From: a virus
Virus record (IMG/VR): IMGVR_UViG_3300013010_000065
Coordinates: 1-24,601 of that record
Strand: one strand, 5' to 3'
DNA: 24,601 bases
Part shown: positions 1 to 6,383 of the stretch, in pieces
Position numbering within the stretch: the stretch's first letter is position 1
Layout: the number at the start of each line of letters is the position of its first letter
Notes under the pieces: generated by a model
Database searches by the model: none
Told to the model about the DNA's origin: nothing
Seen by the model: only the letters and a program-made list of their open reading frames with translations
Made by a program: the position numbers and the translations under genes

Positions 1-6
1 CAAGAA

Positions 7-306
7 TTAAGTCACATCTTTATTGTTGATTGCCATTGAGTCCCAAGTTTTTCGGTCAATGACACCCGTAATTTTAAGCCCTACTTTTTCCTGATACTTG
101 CGTACCGCGAGGGTCATTTCACGATCGTATCTGCCGTCAAGATCACCTTCGTAATGTCCGTGTTTCATGAGTTTGGATTGTGCCCACATAACTAGGACTC
201 CACGGTCTCCTGTGTCAAGAGAATGTTTGAATGGGTAGTGATCCGATACGGTGCTTTCTTTCGTTTCGGTTTTATGTTCGATAGGTTTACGTGTACGGGT
301 AGCCAT
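7..306 (-). CDS. Peptidoglycan-binding domain protein
   Basis: A 99-residue protein consisting of a charged N-terminal tail (residues 1-30) and one complete PG_binding_1-like domain (about 31-91), seen in the pattern DRGVLVMWAQ, then GDLDGRYD, then AVRKYQ and GVIDRKTW. Such domains bind the cell wall and usually sit on endolysins or tail-associated hydrolases; no catalytic domain is present here. I chose the ATG at 304-306 over the ATG at 316-318 because TATGAT lies seven bases upstream of it on the minus strand and neither start has a clear Shine-Dalgarno. It is the only minus-strand gene, divergent from a lysis cassette whose M15 endolysin lacks a wall-binding domain, so it may supply binding in trans (inference). 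Confidence 0.75.
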   Translation of the reverse strand: MATRTRKPIEHKTETKESTVSDHYPFKHSLDTGDRGVLVMWAQSKLMKHGHYEGDLDGRYDREMTLAVRKYQEKVGLKITGVIDRKTWDSMAINNKDVT

Positions 307-313
307 GTTCGGT

Positions 314-319
314 ATCATA
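314..319 (-). promoter_or_regulatory. Possible leaderless -10 box (TATGAT)
   Basis: On the minus strand TATGAT is followed by seven bases and the ATG of the peptidoglycan-binding gene. No convincing -35 box is visible. Its position fits the leaderless pattern seen at nine + strand genes, with one extra base of spacing. Confidence 0.4.
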
Positions 320-350
320 TAGGAACTGTTATCCCGTGCGGAGGTTTACC

Positions 351-647
351 TTGGAACCACAATCCTTCTATTTGATCTTACAGATTTTCCTTGCCGTGTC
401 TGCTTCGATTGTTGTGGTTACCGGGTTTTTACGTTGGGCGAATAGGAGGCTTGAGTCAAGAATTGTTAAAGAGATTAAAGATTCAACGTATCAGATTCAG
501 CCTCGAACAAATGGAGGCTTCAGTTTGACGGATCTTCATATTAAAATGGACGGGGTCGTGAAAGACATAAGTGTCCTGAAGTCGGCTGTATTACGTTTAG
601 AATCCGATGTTGCGTTGCTGGAAGAAGACGTTGAGGATTTGAAGTGA
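351..647 (+). CDS. Small membrane protein with coiled coil, lysis cassette
   Basis: 98 residues. A hydrophobic segment at about 6-25 is followed by a basic stretch (RWANRRLESR) and a C-terminal region (about 65-98) with heptad-like leucine, isoleucine and valine spacing, so an N-out or N-in single-span membrane protein with a coiled-coil tail is likely. The frame is open from a GTG at 336, but GGAGG at 340-344 sits six bases before TTG at 351, which makes TTG the likely start. It is the first gene of the lysis cassette and overlaps the next gene by four bases (GTGA). No family is recognised; a holin partner or antiholin is possible. Confidence 0.6.
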   Translation: MEPQSFYLILQIFLAVSASIVVVTGFLRWANRRLESRIVKEIKDSTYQIQPRTNGGFSLTDLHIKMDGVVKDISVLKSAVLRLESDVALLEEDVEDLK

Positions 648-928
648 GGCAGGGGGTTCCTTCTTGGAAGTTGCGGAGGAGGGCGGTTTTTGGGTCACTT
701 ATTTTTGGGGTGACTGTAATCGTTTACGTGATGGTTCGTTGGGATGATACGGCTCTGGCAGAGACTTTAGTTTTGTCTGGTTTCGGATTGATTGGGGCTG
801 TTGTCGCGGCTTATATTGGTGGGGCGGCTTACGAGGATGTGCGTCTTTTCAAACCTGAACGTTCTAGCAGGTATGCTGTGGGGGATGGGGAAATTCCCTT
901 GGAGGAGGACGAAAATAATGTTCAATAA
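644..928 (+). CDS. Two-span holin-like membrane protein
   Basis: 94 residues starting at GTG, with GAGG at 633-636 as ribosome binding site. Two hydrophobic segments are visible, about 13-30 (around GSLIFGVTVIVYVMV) and 39-62 (around LSGFGLIGAVVAAYIGGAAY), followed by an acidic C-terminal tail. Size, topology and the position two genes before the endolysin fit a holin or an accessory membrane lysis protein. The neighbouring 918-1190 gene is a better match to a named holin family, so this one may be the second member of a holin pair. The assignment rests on topology and context only. Confidence 0.55.
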   Translation: MRQGVPSWKLRRRAVFGSLIFGVTVIVYVMVRWDDTALAETLVLSGFGLIGAVVAAYIGGAAYEDVRLFKPERSSRYAVGDGEIPLEEDENNVQ

Positions 929-1190
929 ATCCTTTTGGATTCTGGCAAGTGAGAGGGCTCTGAAGACTGTTGCTCAGACTTTCCTTGCTATGTCTGCTGC
1001 GGTGGGCGTTTTTGATGCGTTGTCGGCTGACTGGATGACGATTCTTGGCGTATCGATTGGTGCGGGTCTTTTGTCGTATGCGACTTCTATTGTGTCGGCT
1101 GAGATTGGTGATCATTCGGATCCGTCTTTGATAGGAAAGAAACCTGATTTGACTGATGCTCCTGTGGCGGAGCCGGAAGGGGACATGTAA
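918..1190 (+). CDS. Holin, r1t-like
   Basis: 90 residues. The N-terminus carries an ASERALKTVAQTF stretch that resembles the W-x-x-A-x-E-R-x-x-K-T-x-x-Q motif of the Phage_r1t_holin family, followed by two membrane segments (about 16-34 and 39-60) and a charged, proline-containing tail. Holins of this type form membrane lesions that release the endolysin to the wall. The ATG at 918 is preceded by GGAGGAGG at 901-908; the longer frame upstream of it is not supported by a ribosome binding site and overlaps the previous gene heavily. It overlaps the previous gene by 11 bases and the endolysin start by one base (TAATG). Confidence 0.75.
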   Translation: MFNKSFWILASERALKTVAQTFLAMSAAVGVFDALSADWMTILGVSIGAGLLSYATSIVSAEIGDHSDPSLIGKKPDLTDAPVAEPEGDM

Positions 1191-1726
1191 TGACTTTGAC
1201 TACATCTGGTCATGAGGCGATTAAATCGTGGTCGTCTCCTTTGTTGTCGGCTCGAACAATTCCGGGTACAAAAATCAAGATCCGTACTCGTAGGTCTTGC
1301 TTGCCTTTGTTTCTTCATTTGGCTGCTCGATTGAATGATGAGATCAAACCGTTATCGAAACGTAATACTTGGAGTTTTAACTTCAGGCAGATACGGATGG
1401 GAGACGCGGTATCTGATCATGCGGGTTACGCTATTGATTGTTGGAGTGACGATATTGGGGCTCATACTTTTCCTTCGAAGATGCCTGTTGGGAAAGCAAA
1501 GAAAATTTCTAAGATTCTGGAAGAGTACAAAACGGCTGATGGTCGTTATGTTTTCTTGTGGGGTGCTTCTTCTTTGGCTCCGGGCGTGACCTATAAGGGT
1601 CCACATCATCAAACAAAGGCTGGGAATGATCCTATGCACTTTGCTATTGCTAAAGGAATTTCTACTAAGGACTTGATGAAGGTTCGTAAAGAGATGAATT
1701 TGAAACTTAATGGGACTATACGTTGA
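1190..1726 (+). CDS. M15-family endolysin (D-Ala-D-Ala carboxypeptidase-like)
   Basis: 178 residues. The zinc peptidase signature of the VanY/M15 group is visible: SDHAGYAID at 75-83 (metal ligands H77 and D83) and DPMHF at 147-151 (H150 third ligand). The family cleaves peptide cross-links or D-Ala termini of peptidoglycan, and in phages it serves as endolysin. No signal peptide and no separate wall-binding domain are seen, so export would depend on the holins encoded just upstream. Start ATG shares one base with the holin stop and is preceded by GGAAGGGGA at 1175-1183. The C-terminus (about 155-178) is basic. Confidence 0.85.
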   Translation: MTLTTSGHEAIKSWSSPLLSARTIPGTKIKIRTRRSCLPLFLHLAARLNDEIKPLSKRNTWSFNFRQIRMGDAVSDHAGYAIDCWSDDIGAHTFPSKMPVGKAKKISKILEEYKTADGRYVFLWGASSLAPGVTYKGPHHQTKAGNDPMHFAIAKGISTKDLMKVRKEMNLKLNGTIR

Positions 1727-1947
1727 GTCTTCGATCTAAATTTGAATCAGTTCCTTTAAGGCTTGACGGTCAGCAGTGTAAGACTTGTGCGATTGTTGAT
1801 TCTTTTGAAGGTGATGATCGCGTTGTTCTTTTGGAGGCTTTAGGTAATCCTATGATGTCTTCACAGGTGATTGTTAATGTTCTGCGAGATTCTGGATCTT
1901 TGGTTTCTGTTAGTGCGTTGTCGAGGCATCGTCGAGAATGCCGCTAG
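1723..1947 (+). CDS. Small protein with C-x2-C and HTH-like region
   Basis: 74 residues starting at TTG, overlapping the endolysin stop by four bases. It has a CKTC pair near residues 20-23, a helical middle, and a C-terminal pattern (serine-rich turn, then LSRHRREC) reminiscent of a helix-turn-helix with a basic recognition helix. A final cysteine could complete a zinc site with CKTC. Similar short C-x2-C proteins ending in a basic HRR-C motif occur in phages, but I do not know a function. It is the last gene before the terminator at 1979-2024. Whether it acts in lysis control or packaging cannot be told. Confidence 0.6.
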   Translation: MSLRSKFESVPLRLDGQQCKTCAIVDSFEGDDRVVLLEALGNPMMSSQVIVNVLRDSGSLVSVSALSRHRRECR

Positions 1948-1978
1948 AATAGTTGCAGGGTCGAGCGTTGCTCCCTTA

Positions 1979-2024
1979 GATCCCTCGGAAGGAACCCCTC
2001 ACCTTCCGGGGGATCGCCTTTTTT
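1979..2024 (+). terminator. Intrinsic terminator after lysis cassette
   Basis: A 14-base stem (1979-1992 pairing with 2002-2015, one T-G wobble) with a nine-base loop is followed after GCC by six T residues (2019-2024). It separates the lysis cassette from promoter P1 eleven bases further on. Confidence 0.92.
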
Positions 2025-2034
2025 GACCCCCTAT

Positions 2035-2063
2035 TTGACTCCACGGGGGAGGTGTGTTACAGT
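2035..2063 (+). promoter_or_regulatory. Promoter P1 (TTGACT-17-TACAGT)
   Basis: A -35 box TTGACT at 2035-2040 and a -10 box TACAGT at 2058-2063 are separated by 17 bases that contain ACGGGG at spacer positions 3-8, the same register as in P2, P3 and P4. It follows a terminator and precedes the recombination and replication genes. Confidence 0.8.
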
Positions 2064-2071
2064 TTGGGGGT

Positions 2072-2090
2072 AAGGGTCGAGGGAATCCTT
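2072..2090 (+). promoter_or_regulatory. 5'-terminal hairpin of P1 transcript
   Basis: AAGGGTC (2072-2078) pairs with AATCCTT (2084-2090) with one G-T wobble and a C-A mismatch at the loop; the loop is GAGGG. The stem begins eight bases after the -10 box, so close to the predicted 5' end of the mRNA. Confidence 0.6.
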
Positions 2091-2103
2091 CGGAGAGGGA
2101 ATA

Positions 2104-2448
2104 ATGAAACTGTCAGAAATTAAAATGTTGGTCACATTAAGCACCTTTGAAGAGGAAGTTGCTGATGGTAAAAAAATTGATGCTCATGTATTGAGGGAAC
2201 AAATTGGAATGGGAAACATGTTCGCCATTTCAGGTGGACGTTGCAAAGTTTTTACTTCAACGGTTTTCTTTCCAGTTTCTAACGGTTATTATGTATCGGT
2301 TACCTTGACGGGGGCGGATGATTACACTGTTCGGAGGCTCTTTATCCGAAGCGGCAAAGTATCTGTTAAAAAAGAATACGTAGGGATATACGCAGAGAAT
2401 GTTGGGGAGGTGGCTTATTGGGCATCCTGCTACGAGAACGTGGCTTAA
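2104..2448 (+). CDS. Conserved phage protein with AISGG motif
   Basis: 114 residues. The middle and C-terminal part reads IGMGNMFAISGGRCKVF, then PVSNGYYVSVTL, then DDYTVRRLF and a final YAENVGEVAYWASC. I recognise this arrangement as a small uncharacterised family common in actinobacterial phages; the fold looks beta-rich with a short C-terminal helix. It is the first gene behind promoter P1, with a GGAGAGGGA ribosome binding site at 2092-2100. In this window first genes after P1-P4 are all small proteins of unknown function. A regulatory or anti-host role fits an operon-leading position, but there is no direct evidence. Confidence 0.75.
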   Translation: MKLSEIKMLVTLSTFEEEVADGKKIDAHVLREQIGMGNMFAISGGRCKVFTSTVFFPVSNGYYVSVTLTGADDYTVRRLFIRSGKVSVKKEYVGIYAENVGEVAYWASCYENVA

Positions 2449-2473
2449 TCTTAATAAAATTTGAGGGAGAAAA

Positions 2474-2644
2474 ATGAAAGCAAAAGATTTGTTGAATCTT
2501 TTTAAGATTGTGAAGAAATTAGAGGACAGAGTGTTGTTTGAGGTGGCGACTTGTCCGTTTAATCTGGTTACGAATGAAGAAGATCGAACGATTATTTATG
2601 TCGCTCGAGGTGAGCGGGAATGGAGATTAGAGTGTCAGAAATGA
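2474..2644 (+). CDS. Hypothetical 56-residue protein
   Basis: Starts at ATG 2474 with GAGGGAG at 2463-2469 as ribosome binding site and overlaps the next gene by 25 bases. The N-terminal half is a basic amphipathic helix (MKAKDLLNLFKIVKKLEDRV) and the rest looks like two beta strands around a CPFN turn. No family recognised. The good ribosome binding site and the tight fit between neighbours support a real gene. Confidence 0.6.
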   Translation: MKAKDLLNLFKIVKKLEDRVLFEVATCPFNLVTNEEDRTIIYVARGEREWRLECQK

Positions 2645-3171
2645 ATGAGGGATTTCGTATTGATACGGATGAGAAGGCTGCTTGGGCTATGCGTAAATAT
2701 CGGCAGTTGGCTCAGAAGGCTCAACGTCATGAGGTGTTGGCTTCTTCTGAGAGGTCAAGGATTGATGATTGGCTTGTTCGTGTGAATTCCACTATCTCTG
2801 GTGAGATGGAATTTTTCGCAAATCATCTTGAGGCGTACGCTATTGGACAAAGGATGGCTGGTCAGAAATCTGTTGAACTTCCCGATGGTTGTTTGAAGAC
2901 CAGATCTCAGTCTGCTGGTGTTACAGTTGATAAATCCACTTTTGTTCAGTGGGCTGTTGAGGCTAAGAGGGAAGATCTTCTTCGTGTCACGTACTCACCG
3001 AATATGGATGCAATAAAATCCACTACCGTTGTTGATCATGGAAATGTGATTGATGTGGCTAGTGGGGAAATACTGGCGGGGGTGGAACCCACGTTGGAGA
3101 AAATAAATGTCAGTATCGTTCCAGATTTGGATGCGATTGATCTTGAGGGAATAGATGATGAATCTGAGTAA
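2620..3171 (+). CDS. Gam-like host nuclease inhibitor
   Basis: 183 residues. Residues about 12-75 form a long charged helix pair with the spacing seen in Mu Gam-like proteins (DEKAAWAMRKYRQL, then ERSRIDDWL, then MEFFANHLEAY), followed by a beta-containing region and an acidic tail. Gam proteins bind DNA ends and block host RecBCD/AddAB-type exonucleases. The next gene encodes a Rad52-like annealing protein, the usual partner in phage recombination modules, which supports the call. The start at 2620 is preferred; a second ATG at 2641 lacks well-spaced Shine-Dalgarno. Overlaps the next gene by 17 bases. Confidence 0.65.
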   Translation: MEIRVSEMNEGFRIDTDEKAAWAMRKYRQLAQKAQRHEVLASSERSRIDDWLVRVNSTISGEMEFFANHLEAYAIGQRMAGQKSVELPDGCLKTRSQSAGVTVDKSTFVQWAVEAKREDLLRVTYSPNMDAIKSTTVVDHGNVIDVASGEILAGVEPTLEKINVSIVPDLDAIDLEGIDDESE

Positions 3172-3781
3172 TGAGCAAATGCAGGAACTTTTGAAACCTA
3201 TTGATCCTATTCGAGTAAGTAAGGATGGCAAAGGATTCTCACATGTTGAGGCATGGGATATACGGCGTACTTTGAATCAGATTTTTGGGTTCACTGCTTG
3301 GTCTTCTGTTGTGACTGATATGGAGTTGGTTTCCGAAAGGGAAGTGGTTTCTAAGAAGGATGGCGTGGTTCGGTGGAATGTGATTTATCGGGCATGTTGT
3401 GAGTTGTCTGTTGTTGGTGCTGTTTATTCTGAATGGGCGGCAGGTGACGCAACTAATCCTTCTTTAGCGGATGCTCACGATCAGGCAATTAAGACGGCTG
3501 AGTCTCAGGCTTTGAAACGTTCTGCGATGAATCTTGGAGATCAGTTTGGTCTTTCGTTGTATAAGAATGGATCGACTGAAGCGGTTGTTGGTGAGGTTGT
3601 TGGACAGGAACATGCTGATTCTGGCAAGGTTCAGGAGTTGTTGGAAATGTTTGAGGGAGTGGCTGATCCTGAAGGTTTGTCTGAGGTTGCTCAGAAAATT
3701 CCTTCTTTAGACATTTCAACATCCGAGAAGGAACTACTCCGTAGGGCTTACGCGGCTTCTAAGAAGCGTTTAGGGGCATAA
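3155..3781 (+). CDS. Rad52/Rad22-like single-strand annealing protein
   Basis: 208 residues. Residues about 13-130 match the Rad52/22 DNA-binding domain: GKGFSHVEAWDIRRTLNQIF near 25-44, a beta-rich middle, and DAHDQAIKTAESQALKRSA near 110-128 followed by NLGDQFGLSLY. These proteins anneal complementary single strands and drive phage recombination. The C-terminal third (about 140-208) is acidic then helical and not recognised; it may contact SSB, encoded at 17295. Two consecutive ATG codons (3155 and 3158) both lie at workable distance from GAGGGA at 3145-3150. It follows a Gam-like gene, forming a recombination pair. Confidence 0.85.
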   Translation: MMNLSNEQMQELLKPIDPIRVSKDGKGFSHVEAWDIRRTLNQIFGFTAWSSVVTDMELVSEREVVSKKDGVVRWNVIYRACCELSVVGAVYSEWAAGDATNPSLADAHDQAIKTAESQALKRSAMNLGDQFGLSLYKNGSTEAVVGEVVGQEHADSGKVQELLEMFEGVADPEGLSEVAQKIPSLDISTSEKELLRRAYAASKKRLGA

Positions 3782-3793
3782 TTCGCTGGATTT

Positions 3794-3833
3794 CCTGTAT
3801 CTCTGGGATGGTTAGACCTTCTGGAGATTCAGG
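3794..3833 (+). other. Intergenic inverted repeat
   Basis: In the 94-base gap before the replication gene, CCTGTATCTC (3794-3803) pairs with GAGATTCAGG (3824-3833) with one T-T mismatch; the loop contains a smaller GGT-TAG-ACC hairpin. No T-run follows, so it is not a typical terminator. Confidence 0.45.
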
Positions 3834-3875
3834 GCTTCTAATCGTGTTTAATTTCGATCTAGTGAGGGAGATGGA

Positions 3876-4649
3876 ATGAATGAGGAATTAGGGAATCTCG
3901 AAGTTGAGCGGGGTGCTTTTGAACAGATACCACATTGGATTCTGTTTCATCCTGAGATAACTTCTAACGGGATTCGACTGTATTTGATTTTGAGATCTTT
4001 TGCGATGGGGAAAGGTTATGCGTTTCCTTCTCGGAGAAGACTTGCGGAGGCAATGAATGTGTCTATGCCTACTCTGGATTCGGCAAAAAATTGTCTCGTG
4101 GATGTTGGGGCGATTGAGATTGAAGGGAGGGCTAGTGAGGGTGGAGACCAGACAACGAATATGTATATTGTTCGGTGGAACGTATCAAAAAATTTTATAG
4201 GTGGTAAAGATTCTTGCACTACCCCCTCCCAAAATTCTTTACAGGGGTGGCAAAGAAACTTGCATACGGAAGCAGACAAACTTAATACATACCAAATTGA
4301 AGCAGACTCTAGGCAGATTGTTCGTAAACCTGTTGATCCTGATCCAATGTTTGAAGAATTCTGGAAAATATATCCGCGAAAGAATGCTAAGGCATCAGCG
4401 AAACTCGCTTGGAACAAAGCAGTGAGGAAAGAAACTGCAGAGGGTATAATTGCGGGGGCGGAGCGTTACGCTTTAGATCCTAATCGTGATCCTGAATTCA
4501 CGGCTCATGCTTCGACATGGCTGAATGGTGAGCGATGGGCTGATAGTGCTCTTCCTCCTCGTAGCAACAGGTCTGGACAGAAGGCGGTTGAGGTTATGAG
4601 CGTGATCGAACGGGCGGCTCTTCGTGACATGGATTCTTTAGGGTCATGA
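3876..4649 (+). CDS. Replication initiator-like winged-helix protein
   Basis: 257 residues. The N-terminal part (about 15-103) is a winged helix-turn-helix of the HTH_36/replication-initiator type: GIRLYLILRSFA, then FPSRRRLAEAMNVSMPTLDSA and a beta wing ending MYIVRW. A polar linker (about 104-155) leads to a C-terminal helical domain (about 158-222) with FEEFWKIYPRK and HASTWLNGERW, typical of phage DnaD/DnaT-like replisome organisers. Known relatives bind the phage origin and recruit helicase. The helicase-loader-like gene overlaps its end by four bases, which supports that role. Start ATG 3876 follows GAGGGAG at 3864-3870. Confidence 0.75.
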   Translation: MNEELGNLEVERGAFEQIPHWILFHPEITSNGIRLYLILRSFAMGKGYAFPSRRRLAEAMNVSMPTLDSAKNCLVDVGAIEIEGRASEGGDQTTNMYIVRWNVSKNFIGGKDSCTTPSQNSLQGWQRNLHTEADKLNTYQIEADSRQIVRKPVDPDPMFEEFWKIYPRKNAKASAKLAWNKAVRKETAEGIIAGAERYALDPNRDPEFTAHASTWLNGERWADSALPPRSNRSGQKAVEVMSVIERAALRDMDSLGS

Positions 4650-4975
4650 AGCAGGCGGAAGTTGCATTGATTTTGGTTTTGGCTAATGGTCATGATCAGA
4701 GGCAGGGAATCGATGATGTTCGGGTTCAGGCGTGGTGGGATTTGTTTCAGCAAGAGGCTCCAAGGATGACGGTTGATTTTGCTCGTGAATATGTGAATCG
4801 TCATTATTCTTTGACCACCGATATGTTGATGCCTGCTCACCTTGTGACTGCGTGGAAGAACTATTCTCGAAGGGCGATGGATCAACATGTTTTGGCTCAC
4901 GTTCCGGGTGTTCCGATGCCTGAGTGGTTCAAAGAGAAAATGAAGGTGGAACCGTGGCGATCCCCGGAGCAGTAG
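4646..4975 (+). CDS. Helicase loader-like protein
   Basis: 109 residues, mostly helical. It reads AEVALILVLANG, a DD-V-x-AWWDLF segment, then the pattern YSLTTDMLMPAHLVTAW near 55-70. The layout (small helical protein, conserved tryptophans, proline-led helix) resembles G39P/LiG-type loaders and the short proteins that follow replication initiators in actinophages. It starts with ATGA overlap on the winged-helix gene. The assignment relies on resemblance and position; no catalytic motif is expected. Confidence 0.5.
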   Translation: MKQAEVALILVLANGHDQRQGIDDVRVQAWWDLFQQEAPRMTVDFAREYVNRHYSLTTDMLMPAHLVTAWKNYSRRAMDQHVLAHVPGVPMPEWFKEKMKVEPWRSPEQ

Positions 4976-5289
4976 TAGAGAAAATTCAACACAGAAGTGG
5001 CTGGTGTTGCGAAAGGTGTGGGACTGGATCAAGTATGCGATGGTCTTTACATCACAGAAAACCTAGAGGGATGGGCGGGACGCGGAACAAAATGATTAAT
5101 TCACCCGCTAATCTTTTGTGGTTGTGTGGTAGTGGGACTGAGGGATGTCATGGTTGGGTTGAATCTCACCGTGCGGATTCTTATGATTTGGGTCTTCTTG
5201 TTCATAGGAATGATGATCCTTCGGCTATCCCTGTGACTTTGCATTATGGAACTGTATTGTTGGATGATGAAGGAGGGGTGCAAACATGA
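4954..5289 (+). CDS. HNH endonuclease
   Basis: 111 residues from GTG 4954. The HNH core is clear: C19-x2-C22, HH at 33-34 with following GG, an asparagine-rich segment (N45, N49, N53), LC at 57-58 and CH at 65-66, ending in a helix with W68 and E70. The two cysteine pairs should hold a structural zinc. Such stand-alone HNH proteins cut DNA in phage packaging, recombination or homing. AAGGTGGA at 4943-4950 supports the GTG start instead of an upstream ATG in the same frame. It sits between a helicase-loader-like gene and a RusA-like gene, so a replication or recombination role is as likely as packaging. Confidence 0.85.
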   Translation: MAIPGAVVEKIQHRSGWCCERCGTGSSMRWSLHHRKPRGMGGTRNKMINSPANLLWLCGSGTEGCHGWVESHRADSYDLGLLVHRNDDPSAIPVTLHYGTVLLDDEGGVQT

Positions 5290-5295
5290 TAGGGT
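5290..5295 (+). promoter_or_regulatory. Leaderless -10 candidate TAGGGT
   Basis: TAGGGT lies exactly six bases before the ATG at 5302. The AGGG within it could alternatively act as a weak ribosome binding site. Confidence 0.35.
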
Positions 5296-5301
5296 CGGTC
5301 A

Positions 5302-5664
5302 ATGCCGCACATTTTGACTTACTCGAAAAAACCTCTGACAACAAATGCGGAGAGGGCGGGTAATCGTTGGGCTAGAGCGGCACATAATCGGGAATGGAGG
5401 GAGGCTTTTACGTGGATTGTAAAAAAAGAAAAAGTACCAAAAATGAAATGGATCAACGTGACTGCTCAACCATTTCAAAAGATGGGTCGTTTGCAGGATA
5501 CTGCTGCTTGTAATCCATCTGTAAAAGCGGCTATTGACGGGCTCGTTGATGCTGGGATTATTCCAGATGATTCGGGTGAATTTGTAAGGATGATTATTTT
5601 TATGCCCGTGATTCGGGGAGATGATCAATTAACTTTAATTATTGAAGGGGAAAAAAATGCCTAG
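5302..5664 (+). CDS. RusA-like Holliday junction resolvase
   Basis: 120 residues. The C-terminal half shows the RusA pattern: an aspartate near the centre (D66), K75, KAAIDGLVDAGIIPDD at 75-90 and a final strand with LTLIIE. In RusA the acidic residues bind magnesium and cut four-way junctions. The usual D-x-D-N segment is altered here (LQDTAACNPSVK), so the active site is not canonical and activity is uncertain. The N-terminus carries a basic NRWARAAHNREWR segment. It lies in a recombination and replication operon, a typical position for RusA. Overlaps the next gene by eight bases. Confidence 0.7.
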   Translation: MPHILTYSKKPLTTNAERAGNRWARAAHNREWREAFTWIVKKEKVPKMKWINVTAQPFQKMGRLQDTAACNPSVKAAIDGLVDAGIIPDDSGEFVRMIIFMPVIRGDDQLTLIIEGEKNA

Positions 5665-5914
5665 ACCGTTGCGGAAACCTGATGACATTGAACGAATTGA
5701 GTTAGAAATTATTCGGGACATTAATGAAACAATCGTAAGGAACATTGAACGTAATAAAGAATTGTCGGCTGATAGGCGTGCCCGTGTTGCGGGGATGATG
5801 TCTCAGGGCTGGAGCATGTATGGGATTGCTTTAGAAACTGGTATCACTCCGAACACTGTGAAAAGAATTGTGGAATCTGGTTTGAAATTTGAACCTCCTC
5901 AGGATGATTCATGA
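5657..5914 (+). CDS. Small helix-turn-helix protein
   Basis: 85 residues. A helical acidic-basic N-terminal half precedes a helix-turn-helix at about 41-73 (RVAGMMSQGWSMYGIALETG, then TPNTVKRIVESG), of the Hin-resolvase/sigma-like kind. The ATG at 5657 follows GAAGGGG at 5644-5650; an in-frame TTG at 5642 is less likely. It overlaps the next gene by four bases (ATGA). Probably a DNA-binding regulator; its target is unknown. Confidence 0.65.
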   Translation: MPRPLRKPDDIERIELEIIRDINETIVRNIERNKELSADRRARVAGMMSQGWSMYGIALETGITPNTVKRIVESGLKFEPPQDDS

Positions 5915-6375
5915 ACATTGAAAATGTGGATGTTGATTCTCTAATTTTGGATCCAAAGAATGCACGGAAACATTCCAGAGAAAGCATTGACGCAATCAAA
6001 GGAAGTTTAGAATTATTTGGGGTTAGGAAACCTTTAGTAGTTTGGGAAAACGTTGTTATTGCTGGCAATGGGATGCTGACTGCAATTAGAGAGTTGGGTT
6101 GGAAGAAGGTAACTATTAGTCGGGTTCCTTCTGACTGGAGTTACGACATGGTTCGGGCTTACGCTTTGGCAGATAATCGTACGGGGGATATATCTGATTT
6201 TGATGATGTTCTTCTTGCGGATCAACTTCTGGACTTAGATGCGGTTGGGTTTGATGTTTCAATGTTTGGGTTTGTTCCTTTAGTTCCTCCTTTGGAACCA
6301 AACTACGTGGAACCTTCACCACCGAAACCTGTTACTTGTCCGGATTGTGGTCTTGAATTCATTGCAGAGAGGTAG
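5911..6375 (+). CDS. ParB-like nuclease-fold protein with zinc ribbon tail
   Basis: 154 residues. The N-terminal region (about 5-120) matches the ParB/Srx fold seen in phages: LILDPKNARKH, IDAIKGSLELFG-x-RKPLVV, VIAGNGMLTAIRELGW and ALADNRTGD. The usual arginine after AGN is replaced (AGNGML at 51-56), so the nucleotide-binding pocket is atypical. The C-terminus ends with a proline-rich linker and CPDCG (143-147), half of a zinc ribbon. Stand-alone phage ParB-like proteins are often found beside DNA methylases or base-modification enzymes. A second, more canonical ParB-like gene follows nine bases later. Confidence 0.8.
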   Translation: MNIENVDVDSLILDPKNARKHSRESIDAIKGSLELFGVRKPLVVWENVVIAGNGMLTAIRELGWKKVTISRVPSDWSYDMVRAYALADNRTGDISDFDDVLLADQLLDLDAVGFDVSMFGFVPLVPPLEPNYVEPSPPKPVTCPDCGLEFIAER

Positions 6376-6383
6376 GGGAAGAC

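Noticed and set aside
792-917. Upstream extension of the r1t-like holin frame
   Set aside because: It overlaps the previous gene almost entirely and has no ribosome binding site, while ATG 918 follows a strong GGAGGAGG.
4505-5032. Long minus-strand frame of 175 codons
   Set aside because: It runs antisense to the replication initiator-like, loader-like and HNH genes, with composition typical of a shadow frame and no recognisable motif.
5286-5363. A 25-codon frame starting in ATGA overlap with the HNH gene
   Set aside because: It overlaps the RusA-like gene for most of its length and shows no protein features; the RusA start at 5302 is better supported.
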